A stretch of DNA of 13,722 bases. It comes from Caccoplasma_A sp045587545 (GTDB lineage: Bacteria > Bacteroidota > Bacteroidia > Bacteroidales > G3-4614). The position numbers were made by a program, and so were the translations under genes. The notes beneath the pieces are model-generated. The model had not been told where the DNA came from. It searched no databases and worked only from the letters and a program-made list of their open reading frames with translations. This document shows, piece by piece, positions 8,301 through 13,722 of the stretch (the first letter of the stretch is position 1; every line of letters starts with the position of its first letter). The stretch lies in NCBI GenBank assembly GCA_045587545.1, contig JAZNCN010000022.1, forward strand, positions 1 to 13,722. The letters are read 5' to 3'.

Positions 8301-9711
8301 TGTTTGTGATGTCGCAGGTGAAGATTTAACCGAGTTCTTTAAAGTTTATGGTTTCTTTGAGACTCCTCAAAGTAATGGTTATGATTTGGGATATCATAAA
8401 GATGATTATGGCAGTTTTTATATTGACACTAACGAATCTACGGTTACTGCTGATATTGAAGAGACTTTGGAGTATATAAGAAGTAAAAACTATCCTAAGA
8501 ATAACAATATTATATTTATTGACGACCGTATAAAACCATCGCCTGCTAATTACGATGGCATGCCTTTTGGTGCTGTAAGAGGAGATTTTAATAATGAACA
8601 CCCAATAGGTGAAGTTGGAGATGTTGGGCAATATGGAGACTATACAGATGTATTTAAATGTGATAGTTACAAGTTCACAATAAATAACGGTAATGTTTCT
8701 ATTACCGGTGATGGTGCTGTTGGCTTTAAAGTATATGATGAAAACGGAGAGTTAGTGTATATATCAAATACTAAATCATTTACTATCCCTTCTAATATAA
8801 TGTCTGAGATTGGTAATAATTTCTCTATTGTGGCATGCGAAGGTAATGGCTATGATATAGCAGTTGCTAATGCTGACCAAACACTCTATTCTTTAGATGT
8901 ATATTATGGCTCAAAAGATAAAAACGTTGTATATTCAAATGGCGATACTCCAACTTTACCTGAAAACGCCCTTGCTTTTATTGTAGGAGATAACAGATAT
9001 TATGCTCCCTCATCGTTAACAAATGGCGTGAACGTTGTTAATGCATATAATATTGCTTCGGAGGTTATCTTGAAAGAGAATGCTGATTTCTACTCACCTT
9101 ATGACTTTACTGCTACTGTAGCAGATTTTGACAGAGAGATAGATGCTAACGGCATGAAGTTGTTAGTTGTTCCTTTTAATGTTAACAGCAATAATATTGT
9201 AGGGGATATATACTCGTTTGATAAAGTTAAGGGAAATATGGTAAACTTCACATTGTACAATGGTGTACTTATTGCCAATACTCCTTACTTAATTTGCTCA
9301 GAGAGTTCCGATAAGATTATAAAGGGTGCAGAAAATGTAACCATTAAGGCTACACCGGATAATATGTCTGTTGTTAACGGTAATGTTGAATTAGTCGGCT
9401 CGTATAAGACTTCATCTGCTACAAATAATCTTTTTAATTATATTGAAGGTGGATTTGAAAAGTTACAAGAGGATTGGCTCCCCTTTGAAACTATGTTAAA
9501 GATTAATGGAGAGCCTGCTTTTGACCGATATATTATATCGTTTAATGGAGAACCGACTGGCATTGAAATTTCTGTAAGTGGTGACTCGTTATTCCCTGGT
9601 GATGTATATGATTTGAATGGACGCATGATACTAAAAAATGCTGAAACTTTTGAAGGTCTTGCTAATGGTATTTACATTATAAACAGTAAAAAAGTTATTT
9701 GGAACGAATAG
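5395..9711 (+). CDS. Large secreted M60-like (enhancin-type) metallopeptidase
   Basis: This 1438-residue exported zinc peptidase starts with a signal peptide that ends at PANA-Q (cleavage after residue 26). ATG 5407 (MRNFTSFF) is an equally good start, since codons 1, 3 and 5 are all Met. Three similar N-terminal modules follow (about 50-188, 205-355 and 375-506). Each contains a WxxxxxxNxxxIxNxxxxRYI-like core and a final W-L/V segment, suggesting ricin-like beta-trefoil carbohydrate-binding folds. A beta-rich accessory region (about 595-700) precedes the M60 catalytic domain (about 715-985). That domain has HENGH (854-858, zinc ligands H854 and H858, catalytic E855), Q861 and the third ligand candidate E871 in EVSNNLFS, fitting HExxH-x(8-28)-E. 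M60-like enzymes of gut Bacteroides cleave mucin-type O-glycopeptides, so a host or mucin glycoprotein substrate is likely. The C-terminus has beta-rich segments and a conserved tail, VYDLNGR (1404-1410) to GIYIIN (1425-1430). The gene is monocistronic with its own terminator. Confidence 0.88.
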   Translation: MYMIMRNFTSFFLFILLSLTYIPANAQLSELSGKVINAIGSEASSFSTNQWYMMYNRGRGTYAYERTDGSIYVKSTDIPAVNDNATDKCAFLIRFVNSGTDGKYYLQTGYGNYFGTLTSGNNNGVTTNQSVLYSCNTINGNTGHFYFNDGNNMIMDANGPGDASLAGWGYGSVTSTNGNNDWALYPVTLGIPTNLSGAELLKYQLSNYSLFRLKNRNAYSTGWNNPMLSENDNNNLSIKDKTSDSDLSQIWIIEKSGNGYSIRNANSGRYIKDLTTGSTSSSSTEPKDYFIKYGDNNSNSSTNYITISATDDFSGRNSLHHQNYACVGGGQNLVVWDAGSGGNSTASDWTLEVVTNITEETIREHLTEMAGVDSEVVAGKIYRFISNSYGNIMTEMFNDNSVKCIPLDENNFAQYWRVLANGDNFILQNVLTERYIQAQRGTFSVPYTTGTSQHTFAINSGGDKWISSHTITDYSTVGLHCASSQNFNVVGWYTNTDASVWRVQSIDLTDEQIEEAQTKYNNFKDLQDNKNVIQSRLMNFFEDYACTSLKAEYQAMSDDVLQINLKNNGITNSLLQEMILKVKNNNWQTYDAAWDKTEKTFRIADYKVYSDWDWDAWTAITQNGYCFSRLSNPTGISGKSGDVILIFVDNDIPRGVSLQIEAVNGTNSAGETTTLTKGLNSIILSEDANLFVYYTAEVTNDENGNYSYPKLSDIADMKIHIEGGYVNGYFDLTKGDNNLDWSKFQSHLLKDSKVVNLKTDYLMFNMNCDLVKQNCPIYMVELLTIWDNIIKSQRELMGFEDYEGYFNNLLVAASINNSYMYASSYGTYYNETTLPSVMNYEEMNTTGAIWGPAHENGHIHQNVINMVGCTEVSNNLFSNVAVYKQGRFTMRADELSTTINNFANGVHWTARDIWEQCLMYTKLYYYYHVLGNNPDFYPNLFRSLRNDPLDRRKGVTIRIKDESLKFVRHVCDVAGEDLTEFFKVYGFFETPQSNGYDLGYHKDDYGSFYIDTNESTVTADIEETLEYIRSKNYPKNNNIIFIDDRIKPSPANYDGMPFGAVRGDFNNEHPIGEVGDVGQYGDYTDVFKCDSYKFTINNGNVSITGDGAVGFKVYDENGELVYISNTKSFTIPSNIMSEIGNNFSIVACEGNGYDIAVANADQTLYSLDVYYGSKDKNVVYSNGDTPTLPENALAFIVGDNRYYAPSSLTNGVNVVNAYNIASEVILKENADFYSPYDFTATVADFDREIDANGMKLLVVPFNVNSNNIVGDIYSFDKVKGNMVNFTLYNGVLIANTPYLICSESSDKIIKGAENVTIKATPDNMSVVNGNVELVGSYKTSSATNNLFNYIEGGFEKLQEDWLPFETMLKINGEPAFDRYIISFNGEPTGIEISVSGDSLFPGDVYDLNGRMILKNAETFEGLANGIYIINSKKVIWNE

Positions 9712-9718
9712 ATATTAT

Positions 9719-9750
9719 AAAAAAGGAATTAGCGTGCTAATTCCTTTTTT
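9719..9750 (+). terminator. Intrinsic terminator after the M60 peptidase gene
   Basis: GGAATTAG (9725-9732) pairs perfectly with CTAATTCC (9737-9744) across a four-base CGTG loop. The stem is extended by six A's pairing with the T-run at 9745-9750. The run of T directly after the stem is the classic rho-independent form. It lies 8 bases after the stop codon; the flanking A/T tracts would allow function in both directions. Confidence 0.9.
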
Positions 9751-9850
9751 ATATTACAATATGAAGTTATAATATTATGATTAATTGATTATTTGTTGTA
9801 ATTTCGCCATAATAATATAGTTATTGTCTATTATATAAACTTTTTGCGAT

Positions 9851-11089
9851 ATGGAGGGTTTTAATAAGAAAGAGATTATTCTCGTTCAGATTACAGGTGA
9901 TGACAAACCTGGTGTTACAAGTGCATTAACTAATATACTTGCAAAGTACAACGCTATTGTTTTAGATATTGGTCAGGCCGATATACATCACTCATTATCA
10001 TTAGGTATTCTGTTTGTTACTGATAGTAAGAACTCGGGTGAAATTATTAAAGAACTTCTTTTTAAAGCGACTGAAATAGGTGTAAATATTCGGTTCTCTC
10101 CTATTAGCGAAGAGGAATATAACAGTTGGGTTGGCAGACAAGGTAAAAGCCGATATATTATAACCATCTTAGGACGACGTGTTACTGCTCGACAAATTGG
10201 CGAAGTTACAAAAGTTGTTGCAGAACAAGAGTTAAATATTGACGCTATCAGACGTCTTACAGGACGTATGCCTTTAGAAGAAGTTGAACAGGAGGTGGGT
10301 GTCTCATGCATTGAATTATCAGTACGAGGAACACCTAAAGACAAAAACAAAATGCAAGCTGCCTTTATAGAACTTTCTTCTGTATTAAGTATTGACATTT
10401 CGTTCCAAGAAGATAACATATACAGAAGAACAAGACGTTTAATATGTTTTGATATGGACTCTACTCTTATTGAAACTGAAGTTATTGACGAACTTGCAGA
10501 TAGAGCTGGAGTAGGTAAAGAGGTTAGAGAAATTACTGAATCGGCAATGAGAGGAGAGATTGATTTTCATGAAAGTTTTACAAGAAGAGTGGCTCTTTTA
10601 AAAGGTCTTGACGTTAGCGTAATGAAAGATATTGCCGAAAATTTACCTATGACTGAAGGTATTGAACGATTAATGAAAACTCTTAAAACGGTTGGATTTA
10701 AAATTGCGATTCTTTCGGGAGGTTTTACCTACTTTGGAGAGTACCTTAAACAAAAATTTGGAGTTGATTATGTTTATGCTAATGAACTTGAGGTTATTGA
10801 TGGTAAATTAACAGGTAAATATGTAGGTGATATTGTTGATGGTAAACGTAAAGCAGAATTATTAAGATTGCTTGCCCAAATTGAAAATGTAAATATAGCT
10901 CAAACTATTGCTGTTGGTGATGGTGCTAATGATATTCCAATGCTAAATACTGCCGGACTGGGTATCGCATTCCATGCTAAGCCGAAAGTTAAGGCAAATA
11001 CTTCACAATCTATTTCAACTATTGGTTTGGACGGTATTTTATATTTTCTCGGATTTAAAGATTCTTATTATAATTCGCCTCTTAACTAA
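9851..11089 (+). CDS. serB: Phosphoserine phosphatase with N-terminal ACT domains
   Basis: This 412-residue cytosolic enzyme removes phosphate from O-phospho-L-serine, the last step of serine synthesis from 3-phosphoglycerate. The N-terminal half has two ACT-like regulatory domains: about 8-85 (ILVQITGDDKPGVTSAL) and about 100-185 (YIITILGRRVTARQIGEV). These probably bind serine or another amino acid. The C-terminal HAD domain starts at 196, with the nucleophile motif DMDST (D201, D203), then ETEVIDELA. Its phosphate-binding motif is LSGG (S289), and K332 or K334 and GDGAND (356-361, with D357 and D361 as Mg ligands) complete the site. All catalytic residues are present. The length is as expected for Bacteroidota SerB. 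The ATG at 9851 has no Shine-Dalgarno site. The stop lies 9 bases before the patatin gene, so the two are probably cotranscribed. Confidence 0.95.
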   Translation: MEGFNKKEIILVQITGDDKPGVTSALTNILAKYNAIVLDIGQADIHHSLSLGILFVTDSKNSGEIIKELLFKATEIGVNIRFSPISEEEYNSWVGRQGKSRYIITILGRRVTARQIGEVTKVVAEQELNIDAIRRLTGRMPLEEVEQEVGVSCIELSVRGTPKDKNKMQAAFIELSSVLSIDISFQEDNIYRRTRRLICFDMDSTLIETEVIDELADRAGVGKEVREITESAMRGEIDFHESFTRRVALLKGLDVSVMKDIAENLPMTEGIERLMKTLKTVGFKIAILSGGFTYFGEYLKQKFGVDYVYANELEVIDGKLTGKYVGDIVDGKRKAELLRLLAQIENVNIAQTIAVGDGANDIPMLNTAGLGIAFHAKPKVKANTSQSISTIGLDGILYFLGFKDSYYNSPLN

Positions 11090-11098
11090 AATTTTCAT

Positions 11099-13417
11099 AT
11101 GAGTTTTGTGCGAAATTCTATAATTATACTCACAACACTCCTTCTAATCTCATCATCTGCATTCTCTCAGAGTGTTGGATTGGTTATGAGCGGAGGAGGA
11201 GCTAAAGGAATTGCGCACATAGGAGTTATAAAGGCTCTTGAAGAGAATGAAATTCCCATTGATTATATTACCGGAACATCAATGGGTGCTATTGTTGGTG
11301 CATTTTACGCAATGGGATATACCCCTGAGGAGATGCTTGAGATTGTAAAATCGACTCAGTTCGAGAGTTGGTCAACAGGAAAGATTGAGAGTAAGCACCA
11401 ATTTTATTTTAGAAAAGGAGAACCATCTCCAAGATTTGCCGCAATAAGTATAAATATAGGCGATAAAAACAAAAAAATTACACCTCAATTTTTACCCTCA
11501 AGTTTGATAAATCCTGTTCCTATGAACTACGGATTTTTGCAGCTATTCTCAGCATATACTGCGCAATCAGGGGGTAATTTTGACAATCTGTTTGTCCCTT
11601 TCAGATGTGTAGCCTCTGACGTATATAATAAAACTGCAGTTATTTTTAAAGACGGCGATTTAGGTGATGCTGTTAGAGCTTCCATGACATTCCCCTTTGT
11701 ATTTAAACCTATTGAAAAAGACAGCATTTTACTTTATGATGGAGGCATATACAATAACTTCCCTGTTGATATTATGCGTAATGACTTTGCCCCTGATTTT
11801 ATAATTGGTTGTAAAGTAGCAGGAAACCCATCAAAGCCTAAAGATGGAGACATAATGGCTCAGATTGATGCTATGGTTATGCAAAAAACCGATTATAATA
11901 TAAATCCTGAAGAGGGAGTCCTCATATCATTTAAACTGGATTCGATTATAAATCTTCTTGATTTTGCAAAGGCCGATATGATATACCAAATTGGTTACGA
12001 AAAGGGTATTCAAATGGCAGACTCCATAAAAGGACGTATTAACAGAAGATTATCTGAAGATAGCAGAAGTTTGATGCGAATGCAATGGAAAAGTATGACT
12101 CCAGAACTCCTATATGATAAAATTGAGATTGAAGGAGGAAATAATACGCAACAAATTTTTATAAAAAAACAGTTTGAGGTCGAAAAAAATGCTTCAAATC
12201 TTCTTGATATTGAAGGTGCAGAAAAGGCTTATTATAAGCTCATGTCAGATAACAAAATCTCAGAGATTATTCCACATAGTATATATAATGATACTACCGG
12301 GTTGTTTACTCTTAAATTAAAAACAAAATTAAAAGATAATTTTCAGATTGGCTTAGGGGGATATATATCGTCAGGCAATACAAATATGATATATATTGAT
12401 ACAAAATACCGAACACTTAGTTTATATTCAATGGACATTGATTTAAATGGCTATGTGGGACGGTCATACAATTCAGGAATGCTATCGGTAAAATTTGAGC
12501 TGCCAAGTAAATTGCCAATGTATCTTAAAATTTTCGGAGTATTCTCAAAGAAAAAATATTATGAGAGTGAAAGATTATTTGTCCAAAAAGAATCTCCAAC
12601 ATTTATAACTAAACAAGAAGCTTTTGCTAAAATAAGAATCGGTCTGCCTTTTCTAACAAATAGTAAAACAGAAATCTCATTGGGATATGGATATTTAACT
12701 GACACATTCTATCCTTCAAATGTAGTAGATTATGCAAATACTCATTACGACAAAAGCAATTACAGCCTTTTTATGGGTTCTGTTAAATTTGAGCATAATA
12801 CACTTAATAATATTATGTATCCATCAAAAGGAAGAAATATATTTATTGTTGGGGAATTTGTTACAGGAAAAGAGCGATTTAAACCCGCTGATACTACTAA
12901 TGGAGAAATCAAGGATAATCACTCATGGTTAGTAATGCATGCTAAAGCTACAAAATATTTTAACCCGAATAAGCACTTTGCAATTGGCATATTAGGAGAC
13001 TTAATGTTGTCAACAAAAAATTTTAATGCTTCATATACTTCAACTATTGTTCATGCTCCTACATTCTCTCCTACACCTCATAGCAAAACCGTATTTAATG
13101 AAGCATTTAGAGCAAATCAATTTATTGCTGTCGGAATTATTCCTATATGGGAAATAATTAGAAACTTACAACTACGAGGCGACTTCTACTGCTTTACTCC
13201 TTTTTTTAAGATAGAACAATCTTATCAACATAGGGGAAAGGCAACATACGGGAAGTTTATGCATAATCCTGAATTTATGGGAGAACTAACTGCTGCATAC
13301 AATCTGCCATTTGCATCAATTGGCATGTTTGTAAATTACTACTCTTATCCTAAAAATAATTGGAATTTTGGCATTAATCTTGGTATATTACTATACAATC
13401 CTAAGTTCATTGAATAA
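11099..13417 (+). CDS. Patatin-like phospholipase fused to an outer-membrane beta-barrel
   Basis: This is a 772-residue exported protein. The signal peptide (residues 1-23) ends SSAFS-Q. The patatin domain (about 25-240) has the oxyanion loop SGGGAKG (31-37), the nucleophile motif GTSMG (S61) and the dyad aspartate in DGG (D214), so the serine lipase site is intact. Residues about 335-405 (YDKIEIEGGNNTQQIF onwards) resemble a single POTRA domain. Residues about 410-772 show alternating amphipathic strands and a MYPSKGRN motif (573-580) typical of BamA/TpsB-type barrels. The architecture is that of PlpD-like (type Vd) proteins and of the patatin-barrel proteins common in Bacteroidota: a lipase or phospholipase domain anchored to, or exported through, its own barrel. 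Substrate preference is not readable. It follows serB by 9 bases and seems to share its promoter; no metabolic link between the two is evident. Confidence 0.9.
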   Translation: MSFVRNSIIILTTLLLISSSAFSQSVGLVMSGGGAKGIAHIGVIKALEENEIPIDYITGTSMGAIVGAFYAMGYTPEEMLEIVKSTQFESWSTGKIESKHQFYFRKGEPSPRFAAISINIGDKNKKITPQFLPSSLINPVPMNYGFLQLFSAYTAQSGGNFDNLFVPFRCVASDVYNKTAVIFKDGDLGDAVRASMTFPFVFKPIEKDSILLYDGGIYNNFPVDIMRNDFAPDFIIGCKVAGNPSKPKDGDIMAQIDAMVMQKTDYNINPEEGVLISFKLDSIINLLDFAKADMIYQIGYEKGIQMADSIKGRINRRLSEDSRSLMRMQWKSMTPELLYDKIEIEGGNNTQQIFIKKQFEVEKNASNLLDIEGAEKAYYKLMSDNKISEIIPHSIYNDTTGLFTLKLKTKLKDNFQIGLGGYISSGNTNMIYIDTKYRTLSLYSMDIDLNGYVGRSYNSGMLSVKFELPSKLPMYLKIFGVFSKKKYYESERLFVQKESPTFITKQEAFAKIRIGLPFLTNSKTEISLGYGYLTDTFYPSNVVDYANTHYDKSNYSLFMGSVKFEHNTLNNIMYPSKGRNIFIVGEFVTGKERFKPADTTNGEIKDNHSWLVMHAKATKYFNPNKHFAIGILGDLMLSTKNFNASYTSTIVHAPTFSPTPHSKTVFNEAFRANQFIAVGIIPIWEIIRNLQLRGDFYCFTPFFKIEQSYQHRGKATYGKFMHNPEFMGELTAAYNLPFASIGMFVNYYSYPKNNWNFGINLGILLYNPKFIE

Positions 13418-13430
13418 AATCATAAAAAAA

Positions 13431-13475
13431 AGATTGAATTATTATATGTATATAATACACATTAAAATTCAATCT
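13431..13475 (-). terminator. Long hairpin with T-run, terminator for the leftward tRNA
   Basis: AGATTGAATT (13431-13440) and AATTCAATCT (13466-13475) are perfect 10-base inverted repeats. The 25-base interval contains a second hairpin, ATTATA-TGTA-TATAAT (13441-13456). On the leftward strand the stem is followed directly by a run of seven to eight T's (the A-run 13424-13431 on the plus strand), which makes a good intrinsic terminator for the tRNA transcript. On the plus strand no T-run follows this stem. Confidence 0.6.
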
Positions 13476-13483
13476 GATATGAG

Positions 13484-13506
13484 TCTCTCTTAGAGAGATA
13501 TTTTTA
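13484..13506 (+). terminator. Hairpin and T-run, likely terminator after the patatin gene
   Basis: TCTCTC (13484-13489) pairs with GAGAGA (13493-13498) around a TTA loop, followed by TATTTTTAT. This would be a modest intrinsic terminator for rightward transcripts leaving the patatin gene, about 65 bases after its stop. It also lies between the convergent tRNA and the first hairpin, so together the two structures insulate the two transcription units. Confidence 0.45.
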
Positions 13507-13517
13507 TGGAAGTTTTG

Positions 13518-13613
13518 AGCGGGAAACGGGGCTCAAACCCGCGACCCTCAGCTTGGAAGGCTAATTGCACTCAATTCCTTCGGAATTGAGATAACCAACT
13601 GAGCTACTTCCGC
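13518..13613 (-). tRNA. tRNA-Gly(UCC)-like gene with a palindromic D-arm insertion
   Basis: Read leftward, the 5' end GCGGAAG-TA-GCTC-AGTTGG is a standard acceptor and D-arm start. Near the 3' end, TTAGC-CTTCCAA-GCTGA is a complete anticodon arm with anticodon TCC (13555-13557). A 5-base variable loop, a T-arm GCGGG-TTTGAGC-CCCGT and the acceptor TTCCCGC with discriminator T follow. CCA is not encoded. The gene is 96 rather than about 74 bases because the D-arm region holds a perfect 9-base inverted repeat with a 3-base loop (13570-13590). GAGT from the repeat can still close the D-stem with GCTC, leaving a 28-base D-loop with an inner six-base-pair hairpin and a 4-base rather than 1-base link to the anticodon stem. 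Two further defects are an A-C mismatch at acceptor pair 5-68 and T instead of C56 in the T-loop. It may be a functional variant or a tRNA pseudogene. Confidence 0.75.
13570..13590 (-). repeat. Perfect 9-base inverted repeat inside the tRNA gene
   Basis: On the plus strand CTCAATTCC (13570-13578) and GGAATTGAG (13582-13590) are exact inverted copies separated by TTC. The repeat replaces the few bases expected between the GGTTA of the D-loop and the anticodon stem. A CAATT direct repeat is also seen on the tRNA strand 21 bases apart (starting at 13588 and 13567), which hints at a duplication or slippage origin. Confidence 0.85.
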
Positions 13614-13623
13614 TTATGATAAC

Positions 13624-13631
13624 CAAAATTA
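13624..13631 (-). promoter_or_regulatory. -7 box for the tRNA-Gly-like gene
   Basis: On the leftward strand TAATTTTG matches TAnnTTTG and ends 10 bases before the first base of the tRNA. Transcription would begin only a few bases ahead of the mature 5' end, a normal arrangement for tRNA genes. No clear -33 TTTG is present at the usual spacing. Confidence 0.42.
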
Positions 13632-13646
13632 AACTCTTAATAAGTC

Positions 13647-13668
13647 TGGTTTACATATTGGTTTACAT
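13647..13668. repeat. Two direct repeats of TGGTTTACAT
   Basis: TGGTTTACAT occurs at 13647-13656 and again at 13659-13668, a 12-base period with a two-base spacer (AT). The pair lies directly upstream of the tRNA -7 box, covering where the -33 region would be. It could be a protein-binding site or a chance duplication; no coding feature explains it. Confidence 0.7.
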
Positions 13669-13722
13669 GAACACAAGATAGTTGTTAATAAGTTAATAAT
13701 CTCTCGGCAGTTATTATTGCCA

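Noticed and set aside
8326..8631. Leftward 101-codon open frame opposite the peptidase catalytic region
   Set aside because: The sense strand encodes a continuous peptidase chain here; the antisense chain looks like a complement artefact.
9751..9850. Riboswitch or leader RNA ahead of serB
   Set aside because: The region is AT-rich without stable stems or conserved aptamer-like motifs; only a weak -7-like TAATTTCG (9799-9806) is visible, too poor to call.
9988..10419. Leftward 143-codon open frame within serB
   Set aside because: It lies wholly opposite a strongly supported gene, shows no signal of a known family, and its composition (serine/isoleucine-rich) is what the complement of the serB codons gives.
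13629..13721. Leftward open frame of 30 codons running in from the right edge and ending at TAA
   Set aside because: It is too short to judge, its stop lies inside the tRNA -7 box, and the residues match no family I know. Chance openness is likely.
13518..13722. Integrated mobile element using the tRNA as attachment site
   Set aside because: The 3' end of the tRNA faces the patatin gene with only terminators between, no integrase or second copy of the tRNA end is in the window, and the sequence past the 5' end is too short to show an element.
1..13722. CRISPR array, insertion sequence or defence island
   Set aside because: No spaced repeat series, transposase, terminal inverted repeats or nuclease/toxin genes are visible; the only repeats are the short ones listed.

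Overview
The window is AT-rich and looks like chromosomal DNA from a gut-type member of the Bacteroidales (Bacteroides/Prevotella-like). Three things point there. Bacteroidota-type promoter boxes (TAnnTTTG) lie ahead of several genes, and strong Shine-Dalgarno sites are mostly absent. A Bacteroidota-style C-terminal tail (VYDLNGR...GLANGIYIIN) ends a large secreted protein. The gene families also fit: SerB with two ACT domains, a patatin fused to an outer-membrane barrel, and a Uup-type ABC-F protein. The exact genus cannot be fixed from this sequence.

Layout, left to right. Positions 1-375 hold a short leftward frame with a signal peptide, possibly the start of a broken gene, followed by an AT-rich intergenic region with a promoter-like box. 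Positions 376-1939 are a two-gene overlapping unit: a membrane-anchored calcineurin-type phosphoesterase and a short, atypical FolK-like protein. Positions 2010-5324 are a second unit with its own good promoter. It encodes two cytosolic proteins that each carry two ABC ATPase domains: a ModF-like protein and a Uup-type ABC-F translation or DNA-associated ATPase. Positions 5395-9711 encode a 1438-residue secreted M60-like (enhancin/mucinase type) metallopeptidase with repeated lectin-like N-terminal modules, closed by a clear intrinsic terminator. Positions 9851-13417 are a serB-patatin pair separated by 9 bases: phosphoserine phosphatase (serine synthesis) and a secreted phospholipase-like patatin with a POTRA-like segment and an outer-membrane beta-barrel.

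The right end carries a leftward tRNA-Gly(UCC)-like gene at 13518-13613, convergent with the patatin gene and separated from it by hairpins that can stop transcription from both sides. This tRNA gene is the most unusual element: a 21-base palindrome sits in its D-arm region, making it 96 instead of about 74 bases long. It also has an A-C mismatch in the acceptor stem and a T in place of the near-invariant C56 of the T-loop. It nevertheless has a correctly placed -7 box upstream, with two direct repeats of TGGTTTACAT beyond it.

Functionally the window mixes housekeeping (serine synthesis, folate-like enzyme, ABC-F) with envelope and host-interaction genes (M60 peptidase, patatin-barrel, membrane phosphoesterase). 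No mobile element, CRISPR array or defence island is visible. I did not find a clear new multi-gene system; the leads worth checking are the altered tRNA, the divergent FolK paralogue, the M60 protein architecture and the left-edge small gene.
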